Shown piece after piece: positions 1 through 5,881 of a DNA stretch of 5,904 nt. The stretch's first letter is position 1. Each line of letters opens with the position of its first letter. This DNA is from Agrobacterium fabrum (lineage in GTDB: Bacteria; Pseudomonadota; Alphaproteobacteria; Rhizobiales; Rhizobiaceae). The stretch covers positions 1 to 5,904 of the forward strand of contig QFOL01000244.1 in NCBI GenBank assembly GCA_003241215.1. The letters run 5' to 3'. Below the pieces are notes generated by a model. The model had not been told where the DNA came from. It was given only the letters and a program-made list of their open reading frames with translations, and searched no databases. The position numbers and the translations under genes were made by a program.

Positions 1-39
1 GGATGCGGGTACGACCATTTCCGCTGTCCGCACGTGAAA

Positions 40-54
40 ATTGCTCCTCGCAAT
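40..54. repeat. Short hairpin ATTGC-N5-GCAAT in the upstream region
   Basis: ATTGC (40-44) and GCAAT (50-54) form a perfect 5-bp stem. On the minus strand the 5-nt loop reads GAGGA, a Shine-Dalgarno-like sequence. It would lie in the leader of a leftward transcript from the putative promoter at 110-138. A 5-bp stem is close to what chance gives, so this is a weak observation. Confidence 0.2.
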
Positions 55-80
55 CGTCAAGTCCGGCGCAAGATGATGTT

Positions 81-99
81 CACGCCGGCCGCTGGCGTG
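81..99. repeat. Small palindrome CACGCC-N7-GGCGTG upstream of ccmA
   Basis: CACGCC (81-86) and GGCGTG (94-99) are perfect reverse complements separated by 7 bp. In RNA the stem could lengthen by a G-U and a G-C pair (87-93, 88-92). It lies just downstream of the predicted start of leftward transcription and abuts a TTGACA at 101-106, so it could be an operator half-site pair or a 5' leader hairpin. Nothing identifies a binding protein. Confidence 0.3.
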
Positions 100-109
100 G
101 TTGACACCC

Positions 110-138
110 ATATAGATAATTTCAGAGAAACGTGCCAG
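110..138 (-). promoter_or_regulatory. Putative leftward sigma70-type promoter
   Basis: Read on the minus strand, a -35-like CTGGCA (138-133, 4 of 6 matches to TTGACA) is followed after exactly 17 bp by CTATAT (115-110), which matches the -10 form often given for rhizobial housekeeping promoters. Transcription would start near base 103 and run off the left edge. No coding start is clear in the first 100 bases, so the target would be a divergent gene beyond the window. In related genomes acnA (aconitase) lies beside ccmA, but that identity is inference. This is a motif match only. Confidence 0.3.
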
Positions 139-201
139 ACCATTCAACGAAGCTAATCGATTTTTTTATCGAGACGACGAAATCTGAAACGGAACCGCAG
201 C

Positions 202-843
202 ATGGATTTGACGGCGGAAAATCTTGGCGTGCGACGCGGCGAAGATTTCATATTCATGAATATTTCCTTCAAGTTAAGCAATGGTGAGGCTCTTATGCTG
301 ACCGGCCGCAACGGTTCGGGAAAATCCACGCTGCTGCGCACGGTGGCGGGCCTGCTGCGCCCCGAGCTGGGGCGAGTGAAGATAGCCGGCGAAGGAGTTG
401 ATCCTGACATGCGGCCCTCGGAGGCCTGTCATTATCTCGGCCATCGCAATGCCATGAAGACCGAACTGACCGTTTCGGAAAACTTGCGCTTCTGGAAAGA
501 CTTCCTTGGCGATTTTTCCGGAGGAACAGGCATGGCGATTGATGAGGCGGCAGAGATCGTCGGCCTCGCCGGCATTACCCACCTGCCCTTCGGTTATCTC
601 TCCGCCGGCCAGCAACGGCGTTTTGCCATGGCGAAACTCTTGATTGCCTGGCGACCGGTATGGATTCTCGATGAGCCGACCGCGGCGCTTGATAAGGCGG
701 CGGACGGGATGTTTACCGATCTCGTAAAAAACCACCTTGCGAAAGGCGGTATCGTTCTGGCTGCCACCCATCAACCTTTGGGGCTGGAGAGTGCGCGGGA
801 ATTGCGGATGACTGGGTTTGCAGGGATGGAGGCTTGGGTATGA
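202..843 (+). CDS. ccmA: Cytochrome c biogenesis heme exporter ATP-binding protein CcmA
   Basis: CcmA is the cytoplasmic ATPase of the CcmABCD complex; ATP hydrolysis drives release of heme-loaded CcmE from CcmC in system I cytochrome c maturation. The 213-residue protein is a complete single ABC domain of normal family length. Visible motifs are Walker A GRNGSGKST (35-43), ABC signature LSAGQ (133-137), Walker B VWILDEPT with catalytic Glu158 (153-160), D-loop ALD (162-164) and H-loop His190. The segment YLGHRNAMKTELTVSENLRF (78-97) is typical of CcmA as opposed to generic ABC ATPases. The ATG at 202 gives the usual short N-terminus; upstream there is only a weak GGA (191-193) as ribosome site. 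It heads the ccm cluster, but the next gene, ccmB, begins 202 bp later, beyond a large inverted repeat. The antisense reading frames are shadows. Confidence 0.97.
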   Translation: MDLTAENLGVRRGEDFIFMNISFKLSNGEALMLTGRNGSGKSTLLRTVAGLLRPELGRVKIAGEGVDPDMRPSEACHYLGHRNAMKTELTVSENLRFWKDFLGDFSGGTGMAIDEAAEIVGLAGITHLPFGYLSAGQQRRFAMAKLLIAWRPVWILDEPTAALDKAADGMFTDLVKNHLAKGGIVLAATHQPLGLESARELRMTGFAGMEAWV

Positions 844-854
844 AGGCGATGCGC

Positions 855-1028
855 GTGTGGCATACCCCCCTCTGCCCTGCCGGGCATCTCCCCCTCAAGG
901 GGGGAGATCGATCTGCGGCTAGGTCTCGACAATCTCAACGCTCGAGAATGGAGTGGTGGAGGGGCCTCTTGCCGATCTCCCCCCTTGAGGGGGAGATGCC
1001 CGGCAGGGCAGAGGGGGGTAAGCCACAC
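855..1028. repeat. 174-bp inverted-repeat element (RIME-like) between ccmA and ccmB
   Basis: Left arm 855-910 and right arm 973-1028 are reverse complements over 56 bp with one mismatch (862 against 1021); the inner 48 bp (863-910 and 973-1020) match perfectly. The central spacer is 62 bp (911-972). Each arm holds two smaller palindromes: TGCCC-tgcc-GGGCA (873-886 on the left) and an ATCTCCCC...GGGGAGAT stem around CTCAAGG. The element fills almost all of the 202-bp ccmA-ccmB gap and stops 5 bp before the GAGG (1034-1037) that precedes ccmB. It encodes no transposase and shows no clear target duplication. The sequence style resembles the palindromic RIME family of rhizobial intergenic mosaic elements; that family assignment is recalled, not searched. 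There is no T-run after either arm, so it is not a standard intrinsic terminator. Confidence 0.9.
924..947. repeat. Nested hairpin in the spacer of the inverted repeat
   Basis: TCTCGA (924-929) and TCGAGA (942-947) form a perfect 6-bp stem with a 12-nt loop inside the central spacer of the larger element. If the 56-bp arms paired in RNA, this small stem would sit within the apical loop. Confidence 0.35.
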
Positions 1029-1033
1029 CCACC

Positions 1034-1038
1034 GAGGT
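1034..1038 (+). promoter_or_regulatory. Ribosome binding site of ccmB
   Basis: GAGGT lies 7 nt upstream of the ATG at 1046 and just outside the right end of the inverted repeat. It supports that start and indicates that the element left the translation signal of ccmB intact. Confidence 0.55.
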
Positions 1039-1045
1039 CCCCCCA

Positions 1046-1705
1046 ATGACCGCCCTCCTCCTCCGCGACATCAAACTCTCCATCCGCGCCGGCGGCGGCG
1101 CTCTGATCGGCGTGCTGTTTTTTATGACCGTCGTTGCCGTCATTCCGTTCGGCGTCGGCCCCGATCTCAACCTGCTCGCCCGCATCGGCCCTGCCATCGT
1201 CTGGATCGGCGCGCTATTGTCCGCCCTTCTCGGCCTCGACCGGCTGTTTCAGGCCGAGCGGGATGACGGATCCCTCGATCTGATCCTGATGCAGGAAACC
1301 CCGCTTGTCCTGACCGTGTTCGTCAAATGCCTGGCGCACTGGGTCACGACCGGCCTGCCGCTGGTGCTTGCCTCGCCGTTGCTCGGCCTGTTCATGAATA
1401 TGGACGAGGTGGCGATCGGCGCGGTGATGCTTACGCTTCTCGTCGGCTCACCCGCAATCACCTTCATCGGCGCTGTGGGGGCGGCAGTGGCGGTCGCGCT
1501 GCCACGTGGCGGCCTTCTGGTTTCCATCCTCGTTCTGCCGCTTGCCATTCCCGTGCTGATCTTCGGCGTCAGCGCCTCCTATGCGGCGGTGCAGAATCCG
1601 GTGCCCTTCATGCCGCCCTTCCTCATTCTGTGTGCGATCACGTTATTTTCAGCCGTGACCGGCCCTTTCTTTGCCGCTTTGGCGCTGCGCAATGTTATGG
1701 ATTGA
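1046..1705 (+). CDS. ccmB: Heme exporter membrane subunit CcmB
   Basis: CcmB is an inner-membrane subunit that works with the ATPase CcmA in the CcmABCD complex. The 219-residue protein has the normal family length and about six hydrophobic helices, at roughly 18-36, 47-65, 100-117, 122-150, 156-175 and 191-213. The cytoplasmic segment LDRLFQAERDDGSLDLIL (64-81) is the most characteristic CcmB motif and is thought to face CcmA. The start at 1046 has a GAGG ribosome site and gives the expected N-terminus (MTALLLRDIKLSIRAGG). It probably shares a transcript with ccmA, but the intervening inverted repeat could lower expression or uncouple it. ccmC follows after 74 bp, a looser spacing than in the rest of the cluster. 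Confidence 0.96.
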   Translation: MTALLLRDIKLSIRAGGGALIGVLFFMTVVAVIPFGVGPDLNLLARIGPAIVWIGALLSALLGLDRLFQAERDDGSLDLILMQETPLVLTVFVKCLAHWVTTGLPLVLASPLLGLFMNMDEVAIGAVMLTLLVGSPAITFIGAVGAAVAVALPRGGLLVSILVLPLAIPVLIFGVSASYAAVQNPVPFMPPFLILCAITLFSAVTGPFFAALALRNVMD

Positions 1706-1721
1706 TGAAACCAAGCCAGAC

Positions 1722-1742
1722 GATCCCCTGTTGACAGGGATC
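1722..1742. repeat. Short hairpin in the ccmB-ccmC gap
   Basis: GATCCCCTGT (1722-1731) can pair with ACAGGGATC (1734-1742) if one C is bulged, giving about a 9-bp stem with a very small loop. It lies 17 bp after the ccmB stop. No T-run follows, so it is not a standard terminator; it could be an RNA stability or processing signal, or chance. A TTGACA (1731-1736) overlaps it but has no -10 match at proper spacing. Confidence 0.35.
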
Positions 1743-1779
1743 AATTGCGGGGCGGCGATTCTCGGGTTACACAAACGGC

Positions 1780-2541
1780 ATGAACGAGCAGACCTTCACC
1801 ATCACCAAATTCAGCGATCTTGCCAATCCCACCCGGTTTCTGGCGCTGGCGACACGTATTCTGCCCTGGCTCGCTGCGCTCACGGCGCTGGTACTGGCCG
1901 CCGGTCTCTATCTTTCCTTCACCACTGAAGGCGATTACCAGCAGGGTTATACCGTGCGCATCATGTATGTGCACGTTCCCTCGGCCTGGCTCGCCATGAT
2001 GTGTTATTCGGTCATGGCCGTCTCCGCCATCGGCACCCTCGTCTGGCGTCACCCGCTGGCGGATGTCAGCCACAAGGCCGCTGCCCCCATCGGCGCGGCC
2101 TTCACGCTGATTGCGCTCGTCACCGGCTCGCTCTGGGGCAAACCCATGTGGGGAACCTGGTGGGTGTGGGATGCGCGGCTGACCTCCGTCTTCGTGCTTT
2201 TTCTGATGTATCTGGGGCTGATCGCGCTCAACCGCGCCATGGACGATCCATCCAGAGCCGCCCGCGTCAGCGCCGTGCTGATCCTCGTCGGTTTCGTGAA
2301 TATTCCGATCATCAAATTTTCGGTCGAGTGGTGGAACACGCTGCACCAGCCGGCAAGCGTCATCCGCATGGGCGGCTCCGCCATCGATGCGGAATTCCTT
2401 TGGCCGCTACTGACCATGGCCGTGGGCTTCACGCTGCTGTTCTTCACCCTGCATATCGCAGCCATGCGCAATGAAATCTGGCGTCGGCGCGTGGCCGCGC
2501 AGCGACGGCTTGCCGCCCGCATGGCGAACCGGGAGGGCTGA
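1780..2541 (+). CDS. ccmC: Cytochrome c biogenesis heme-delivery protein CcmC
   Basis: CcmC is the inner-membrane heme-handling protein that presents heme in the periplasm to the chaperone CcmE. The 253-residue protein has about six membrane helices (roughly 26-45, 62-86, 102-119, 135-152, 163-180, 206-225). It carries the tryptophan-rich periplasmic heme-handling motif WGKPMWGTWWVWDARLTS (119-136), and the two histidines expected as axial heme ligands, His65 in MYVHVPSAW and His190 in NTLHQ. All key residues are present. The ATG at 1780 has no strong Shine-Dalgarno match but gives the usual N-terminal length. The basic C-terminal tail (about 230-253) should be cytoplasmic. ccmD begins 4 bp after the stop. 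Confidence 0.97.
   Translation: MNEQTFTITKFSDLANPTRFLALATRILPWLAALTALVLAAGLYLSFTTEGDYQQGYTVRIMYVHVPSAWLAMMCYSVMAVSAIGTLVWRHPLADVSHKAAAPIGAAFTLIALVTGSLWGKPMWGTWWVWDARLTSVFVLFLMYLGLIALNRAMDDPSRAARVSAVLILVGFVNIPIIKFSVEWWNTLHQPASVIRMGGSAIDAEFLWPLLTMAVGFTLLFFTLHIAAMRNEIWRRRVAAQRRLAARMANREG
2532..2536 (+). promoter_or_regulatory. Ribosome binding site that fixes the ccmD start
   Basis: GGAGG within the last codons of ccmC lies 9 nt upstream of the ATG at 2546. It decides for that ATG over an in-frame ATG at 2471 that lies deep inside ccmC. Confidence 0.6.
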
Positions 2542-2545
2542 AGGG

Positions 2546-2719
2546 ATGACACACGCCTTTTATATCGGCATGTCCTATGCGGCGACCGGCCTTGTCGTTC
2601 TCGGTCTCATCGCCTGGGTCGTCATGGACGGTCAGGCGCGCAAGAGGGAACTCAAGGAGTTGGAGGCCTCCGGCGTGCGCCGCAGGGCAAGAGCCGGTTC
2701 TTCAGGTGACGCGCAATGA
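2546..2719 (+). CDS. ccmD: Heme exporter small subunit CcmD
   Basis: CcmD is a small single-helix protein that associates with CcmA, CcmB and CcmC and is needed for release of holo-CcmE. The 57-residue product starts MTHAFYIGMSYAATGLVVLG, with the aromatic N-terminus usual for CcmD, one membrane helix at about 9-27, and then a highly charged cytoplasmic tail (ARKRELKELEASGVRRRARA, 31-50). Length and layout fit the family. The start at 2546 is supported by GGAGG nine bases upstream and a 4-bp distance from the ccmC stop. Its stop overlaps the ccmG start as ATGA (2716-2719), suggesting translational coupling. Sequence conservation in CcmD is low, so the call rests on position and layout as well as on sequence. 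Confidence 0.9.
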   Translation: MTHAFYIGMSYAATGLVVLGLIAWVVMDGQARKRELKELEASGVRRRARAGSSGDAQ

Positions 2720-3315
2720 CGCAGACGGACCACGACGCCAAGGCCAAAACGACGGGCCGCGCACCTTATGCACTGGCGCTTCTGCCCTTGCTGCTTTTCG
2801 GCGGTTTTGCCCTTGTGGCCGGCAAGATGCTCTACGATCAGGATGTGAACGGGCTTGACACCAGCGCCATTCCTTCGGCCCTCATCGGCACCAAGGCGCC
2901 TGCCCTTTCGCTGCCGCCGCTGGAGGGCTCGAACCGGCCGGCACTCACCGATGCCGCCATCAACGGCAAGCTGACGCTGGTGAATGTTTTCGCCTCCTGG
3001 TGCATTCCCTGCCGGCAGGAGCACCCGCTGCTTCAGGAACTGGCGAAGGACAGCCGCATCACCGTCGTCGGCATCAACTACAAGGACAAGCAGGATAATG
3101 CGCTGCGCTTCCTTGGCGAGCTCGGCAATCCCTTTGCCGCGATAGGCGTCGATCCAAACGGCAAGGCGGCAATCGACTGGGGTGTCTACGGCATTCCCGA
3201 AAGTTATCTGGTTGGCGCTGACGGCACGATCCTTTTCAAGAAGGTCGGCCCCTTCGATGCCCGCAGCGTCGAACGCGACCTGCTCCCAGCCATCGCCGCC
3301 GCAGCGGGAAAATAA
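2716..3315 (+). CDS. ccmG: Thiol:disulfide interchange protein CcmG (CycY/DsbE)
   Basis: CcmG is a membrane-anchored periplasmic thioredoxin-like protein that, with CcmH, reduces the CXXCH cysteines of apocytochrome c before heme attachment; it receives electrons from CcdA or DsbD. The 199-residue protein has a short cytoplasmic N-terminus, one uncleaved anchor helix (about 18-36) and a thioredoxin fold from about residue 58. The active site is WCIPC (Cys96 and Cys99). The CcmG-type segment GVYGIPESYLV (156-166) contains the cis-proline Pro161 and the conserved acidic Glu162. The ATG overlaps the ccmD stop (ATGA), and AGGTGA (2704-2709) is a plausible ribosome site. It ends the ccm cluster, 20 bp from a convergent gene, with no clear intrinsic terminator between them. 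In rhizobia it is also called cycY. Confidence 0.95.
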   Translation: MTQTDHDAKAKTTGRAPYALALLPLLLFGGFALVAGKMLYDQDVNGLDTSAIPSALIGTKAPALSLPPLEGSNRPALTDAAINGKLTLVNVFASWCIPCRQEHPLLQELAKDSRITVVGINYKDKQDNALRFLGELGNPFAAIGVDPNGKAAIDWGVYGIPESYLVGADGTILFKKVGPFDARSVERDLLPAIAAAAGK

Positions 3316-3335
3316 ACGCCGCACCCCTGAGGACG

Positions 3336-4517
3336 TCACACCTTGGTAATGACCCTCAGCACAGGGCCCTCGGCTGACAGACGTATGCCTTCCAGCACGA
3401 CCTGATCACGACCGCCACGTTTTGCGACATAAAGGCTATCATCGGCACGCTTGATGGCGTCGTGGATGGAATGATCCCCCCTCGCAACGGCCGAGACACC
3501 GAAGCTTGCGGTGATCTGGCTGGTAACACCGCGGTTCCGCCAATCGAGAGATGAAAGACCTGTGCGCATGCCATTGGCAAGCTGGCTGGCAACGGCGGCC
3601 GTCTGGCCCGGCAGGAAGACCACGAATTCCTCGCCGCCGAAACGGGCCACCAGCGCATTCTCAGGCGCGTGTCGCCTGAGGAGATCGGAAAGGCCGATAA
3701 GCACTATATCACCGGCCGCATGACCATAGACGTCGTTGATACGTTTGAAATGGTCTATGTCGCAGGTTATGATCGCCCCATCAGGCGTATCATTGCGAAA
3801 ATCGGGAACACGCCGGTCGAAGCCGCGGCGGTTCAGCACATCCGTCAGCGGATCATGCTCCGCCGCATGCAGGTGTCGGTCGACGGTGACGGAAATCTGG
3901 CTCGCCAGCACCGAAAGGGCGAGCAGGAAGCCGAAAATGCTTGCCGCAAGCTGCATGTAGAAGGCATAGTCGGATTCGAAGAATTCGCTGAGCTCGACCA
4001 TCGAGCCGTTCGGCGTCATCACCAGAAGCATGCCGATGCGCACCAGCGTCTCCATCACCACAAGACAGGCAATGCCCACCATCAGCCTGTCGGCAAGCGC
4101 CACCGGCCGCTTCCGCACGACCCAGACCGGGATAGCGAGCAAAAGGGCGCAAATGAGATCGCCGATGACAAGCTCGCGCTTCAGATCCGGCGTCACGAAG
4201 ACGTGGAACGAGACCAGCAAGACCGCAGCAATCACGATCGACAGTCTGGCCCTGACATAAAGCGGCCGCCCGAAATGGGTTAGCAGCGCGTGGCCGTAAA
4301 GGAAGAAGGCGGAGAAGAATAGCAGGTTCGAGACAATCGCCTGGATTTCAAACGGCAAGCCGCCAAGCACCAGAGGCGTCGCAAAACCAAACGCCGCAGA
4401 AAGATATCCGATACCCCAATAGCGGGCAGAAGCGTGACCGATCCTCTGCAGGAACAGAAACACCACACCAAATGTCAGCATGATGAAGGGGAGAAGATAG
4501 GCGAAATTATCTTGCAA
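3336..4517 (-). CDS. Membrane-bound GGDEF diguanylate cyclase
   Basis: The product is predicted to make cyclic di-GMP from two GTP. Of 393 residues, about 1-210 form a membrane region with some seven hydrophobic helices (near 5-23, 34-53, 59-80, 92-108, 116-135, 145-167, 186-208). I cannot place this region in a named sensor family. The C-terminal GGDEF domain (about 218-375) has DPLTDVLNRRGF (222-233), metal-binding Asp253 in CDIDHFK, guanine-contacting Asn261 and Asp270, and an intact GGEEF (294-298), so it should be active. The product-inhibition RxxD site is absent: PEN-A (285-288) stands where it is expected. The start is a TTG at 4517; an in-frame TAA lies ten codons upstream, and the first ATG (codon 13) would cut into the first helix. 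The ribosome site is weak. There is no EAL or HD-GYP domain. It is transcribed toward ccmG and may be read through from the DUF2585 gene 124 bp upstream or from its own promoter. Confidence 0.93.
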   Translation of the reverse strand: MQDNFAYLLPFIMLTFGVVFLFLQRIGHASARYWGIGYLSAAFGFATPLVLGGLPFEIQAIVSNLLFFSAFFLYGHALLTHFGRPLYVRARLSIVIAAVLLVSFHVFVTPDLKRELVIGDLICALLLAIPVWVVRKRPVALADRLMVGIACLVVMETLVRIGMLLVMTPNGSMVELSEFFESDYAFYMQLAASIFGFLLALSVLASQISVTVDRHLHAAEHDPLTDVLNRRGFDRRVPDFRNDTPDGAIITCDIDHFKRINDVYGHAAGDIVLIGLSDLLRRHAPENALVARFGGEEFVVFLPGQTAAVASQLANGMRTGLSSLDWRNRGVTSQITASFGVSAVARGDHSIHDAIKRADDSLYVAKRGGRDQVVLEGIRLSAEGPVLRVITKV

Positions 4518-4641
4518 CGGGTTCTGCCAGGAAAAGACGGGCCTTTAAACCCGAACGATACGGCATTGCCCTTAAGAAAACCTGCATGTATCGCGCGGTT
4601 TCAGCCCATTCCGGCAAAAATACCGGCAGCTGCGTTCAGGT

Positions 4642-5232
4642 TTACGGGAGCGCGCCCTGCCATTCCTTGATCGCCTCCAAGGGCCAGACCAGCATCACCA
4701 CGTTCAGCGTCAGGTTATCGCGGATCAGCCAACCGGTGAATATTTCGAAGAAGATGGCGATCACCACCGTCAGCCACACCGGCACGCGGGCGGCGAAGAG
4801 GAAACCCAGCGCCATGAAAACCGTGTCCATCGCCGAGTTCAGGATGCTGTCGCCAGTGTAACCCAGCGCCATGGTCGCCGTGCGATAACGATCAATGATG
4901 ATTGGCGAGTTTTCGAGAAGCTCCCACGCCGCCTCGATCAGAACCGCGAAAGAAAGCCGCATGGAAAACGGTTTGCTGCGGAACAGCAACCAGGCGAACC
5001 AATAAAAAAGGAAGCCGTGAATGATATGCGACGGCGTATACCAGTCGGCCAGATGCTGCGAATTGCCCGGCGTGTTTACGCCCGGTTCGAACAGCTTCAC
5101 ATAACCGCATTCGCAAATGGGAATGCGGCCCATGGCATAGAGGATGACGATCTGCAGGAGAAGCAGCCCGGCGGCCACCCCGAACCATTTCAGCGAGCGC
5201 GAACGGGAAGCCGACATCTCCGCAACCGTCAT
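4642..5232 (-). CDS. UPF0314/DUF2585 family membrane protein
   Basis: This is a conserved alphaproteobacterial inner-membrane protein of unknown function, normal length at 196 residues. Hydrophobic segments lie at about 17-34, 68-86, 92-107, 131-147, 151-169 and 173-187. Its most striking part is a polar block after helix 1: [17 protein letters not shown] (35-51), with a CxC pair (Cys40, Cys42), then His60, Trp64, His69 and His72. Further acidic and polar residues follow at Glu100, Glu104, Glu107, Asp114, Arg115, Arg117, Asp128, Asn132 and Asp136. Such residues in or beside helices suggest a catalytic or metal site, but no activity is known to me. The ATG at 5232 overlaps the ispZ stop (ATGA) and has AAGGA (5243-5239) six bases upstream, so it is probably co-translated with ispZ. 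Confidence 0.88.
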   Translation of the reverse strand: MTVAEMSASRSRSLKWFGVAAGLLLLQIVILYAMGRIPICECGYVKLFEPGVNTPGNSQHLADWYTPSHIIHGFLFYWFAWLLFRSKPFSMRLSFAVLIEAAWELLENSPIIIDRYRTATMALGYTGDSILNSAMDTVFMALGFLFAARVPVWLTVVIAIFFEIFTGWLIRDNLTLNVVMLVWPLEAIKEWQGALP

Positions 5233-5879
5233 TTTTCGTCCTTGTTGAGTGGCTCAAGCGAATGGCGCATGACGAGCGGCATCTGCGCCATGGTGAAGAT
5301 GATGGTGATCGGCATCGTGCCCCACACCTTGAAGGCCACCCAGGTGTCGGTGGTGAACATACGCCAGACAACCTCGTTCAGCACCGCAAGAAAGAGGAAG
5401 AATACACCCCAGCGCAGCGTCAGCTTGCGCCAGCCCTCATCCGTCAGCCTGAAGGCCGAATTGAAGACATAACCGAGCAGCGATTGCCCGAAAAACAGGC
5501 CACCGAGCAGAATGACACCGAACAGCGTGTTGACGATGGTGGGCTTCATCTTGATGAAGGTGTCGTTCTGCAGCCACAGCGTCAGCGCACCGAACACGAA
5601 CACCACGATGCCCGATATCAGCGGCATGATCGGCAGCTTGCGTGTCAGCACCCAAGAGACGGAAAGCGCGAGCGCCGTTGCGATCATGAACAGGCCGGTG
5701 GCGATGAAGATCGGCCCGCCGAATTCCGTCAGCACGGGGAAGGTGGAGGCCAGCCATTCGCCGCGGGAATTGGCGAAGAAGAACACCATGAGCGGGCCAA
5801 GCTCGAGCACGAATTTCAGGAGCGGGCTGATTTCCGCCACCATCTTTTCGCTTTCCTTGGAATTGCTTTCAATATCCAT
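5229..5879 (-). CDS. ispZ: Septation protein A / inner-membrane protein YciB (IspZ)
   Basis: YciB/IspZ is an inner-membrane protein linked to cell-envelope synthesis and septum formation; the molecular activity is not settled. Counted from the ATG at 5879 the product has 216 residues and several helices (about 20-36, 57-79, 84-103, 116-138, 155-171, 188-203). Family motifs are [12 protein letters not shown] (26-37), FIKMKPT (108-114) and [12 protein letters not shown] (150-161). An in-frame TTG two codons upstream (5885) is possible. The ATG is preferred because GGGAG (5891-5887) lies 7 nt upstream of it, while the same site would touch the TTG. The N-terminal 15 or so residues are charged and hydrophilic, as in rhizobial members. 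It sits immediately after the likely end of another gene and overlaps the DUF2585 gene by 4 bp, so the genes probably form an operon. Confidence 0.94.
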   Translation of the reverse strand: MDIESNSKESEKMVAEISPLLKFVLELGPLMVFFFANSRGEWLASTFPVLTEFGGPIFIATGLFMIATALALSVSWVLTRKLPIMPLISGIVVFVFGALTLWLQNDTFIKMKPTIVNTLFGVILLGGLFFGQSLLGYVFNSAFRLTDEGWRKLTLRWGVFFLFLAVLNEVVWRMFTTDTWVAFKVWGTMPITIIFTMAQMPLVMRHSLEPLNKDEK

Positions 5880-5881
5880 AC

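Noticed and set aside
1..18. Minus-strand ATG at 18-16 as the start of a divergent gene
   Set aside because: Only six codons are visible (MVVPAS) and there is no well-placed ribosome site. The start of aconitase as I recall it does not match.
157..172. TCGAT-T6-ATCGA just upstream of ccmA as a terminator or operator
   Set aside because: The stem is 5 bp and AT-rich, and the T-run is the loop and not a tail; this is near chance level.
274..774. Long minus-strand open frame opposite ccmA
   Set aside because: It is an antisense shadow of a clear ABC ATPase gene, with no recognisable domain and a low-complexity product typical of a GC-rich complement.
834..1049. Open frames on both strands across the ccmA-ccmB gap
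   Set aside because: They run through the inverted repeat. Both strands give similar peptides only because the arms are complementary, and there is no independent evidence of coding.
2471..2719. A longer in-frame start for ccmD at 2471
   Set aside because: It lies 70 bp inside ccmC, would add a non-CcmD N-terminus, and lacks the ribosome site and spacing seen for the ATG at 2546.
3327..3359. CTGAGG/CCTCAG stem as a terminator between ccmG and the convergent gene
   Set aside because: It is only 6 bp with a loop of about 21 nt and no T-run, and half of it is inside coding sequence.
3669..4283. 204-codon plus-strand open frame opposite the diguanylate cyclase
   Set aside because: It is antisense to an intact GGDEF protein, its product is rich in His, Arg and Gln with no domain, and it has no ribosome site.
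4578..4643. AAACCTG/CAGGTTT inverted pair in the spacer between the DUF2585 and cyclase genes
   Set aside because: A 7-bp match 52 bp apart is expected by chance. There is no T-run, and I found no convincing promoter in the spacer.
5437..5757. 106-codon minus-strand frame overlapping ispZ
   Set aside because: It is an out-of-frame shadow within ispZ, with an Arg/His/Ala-rich product.
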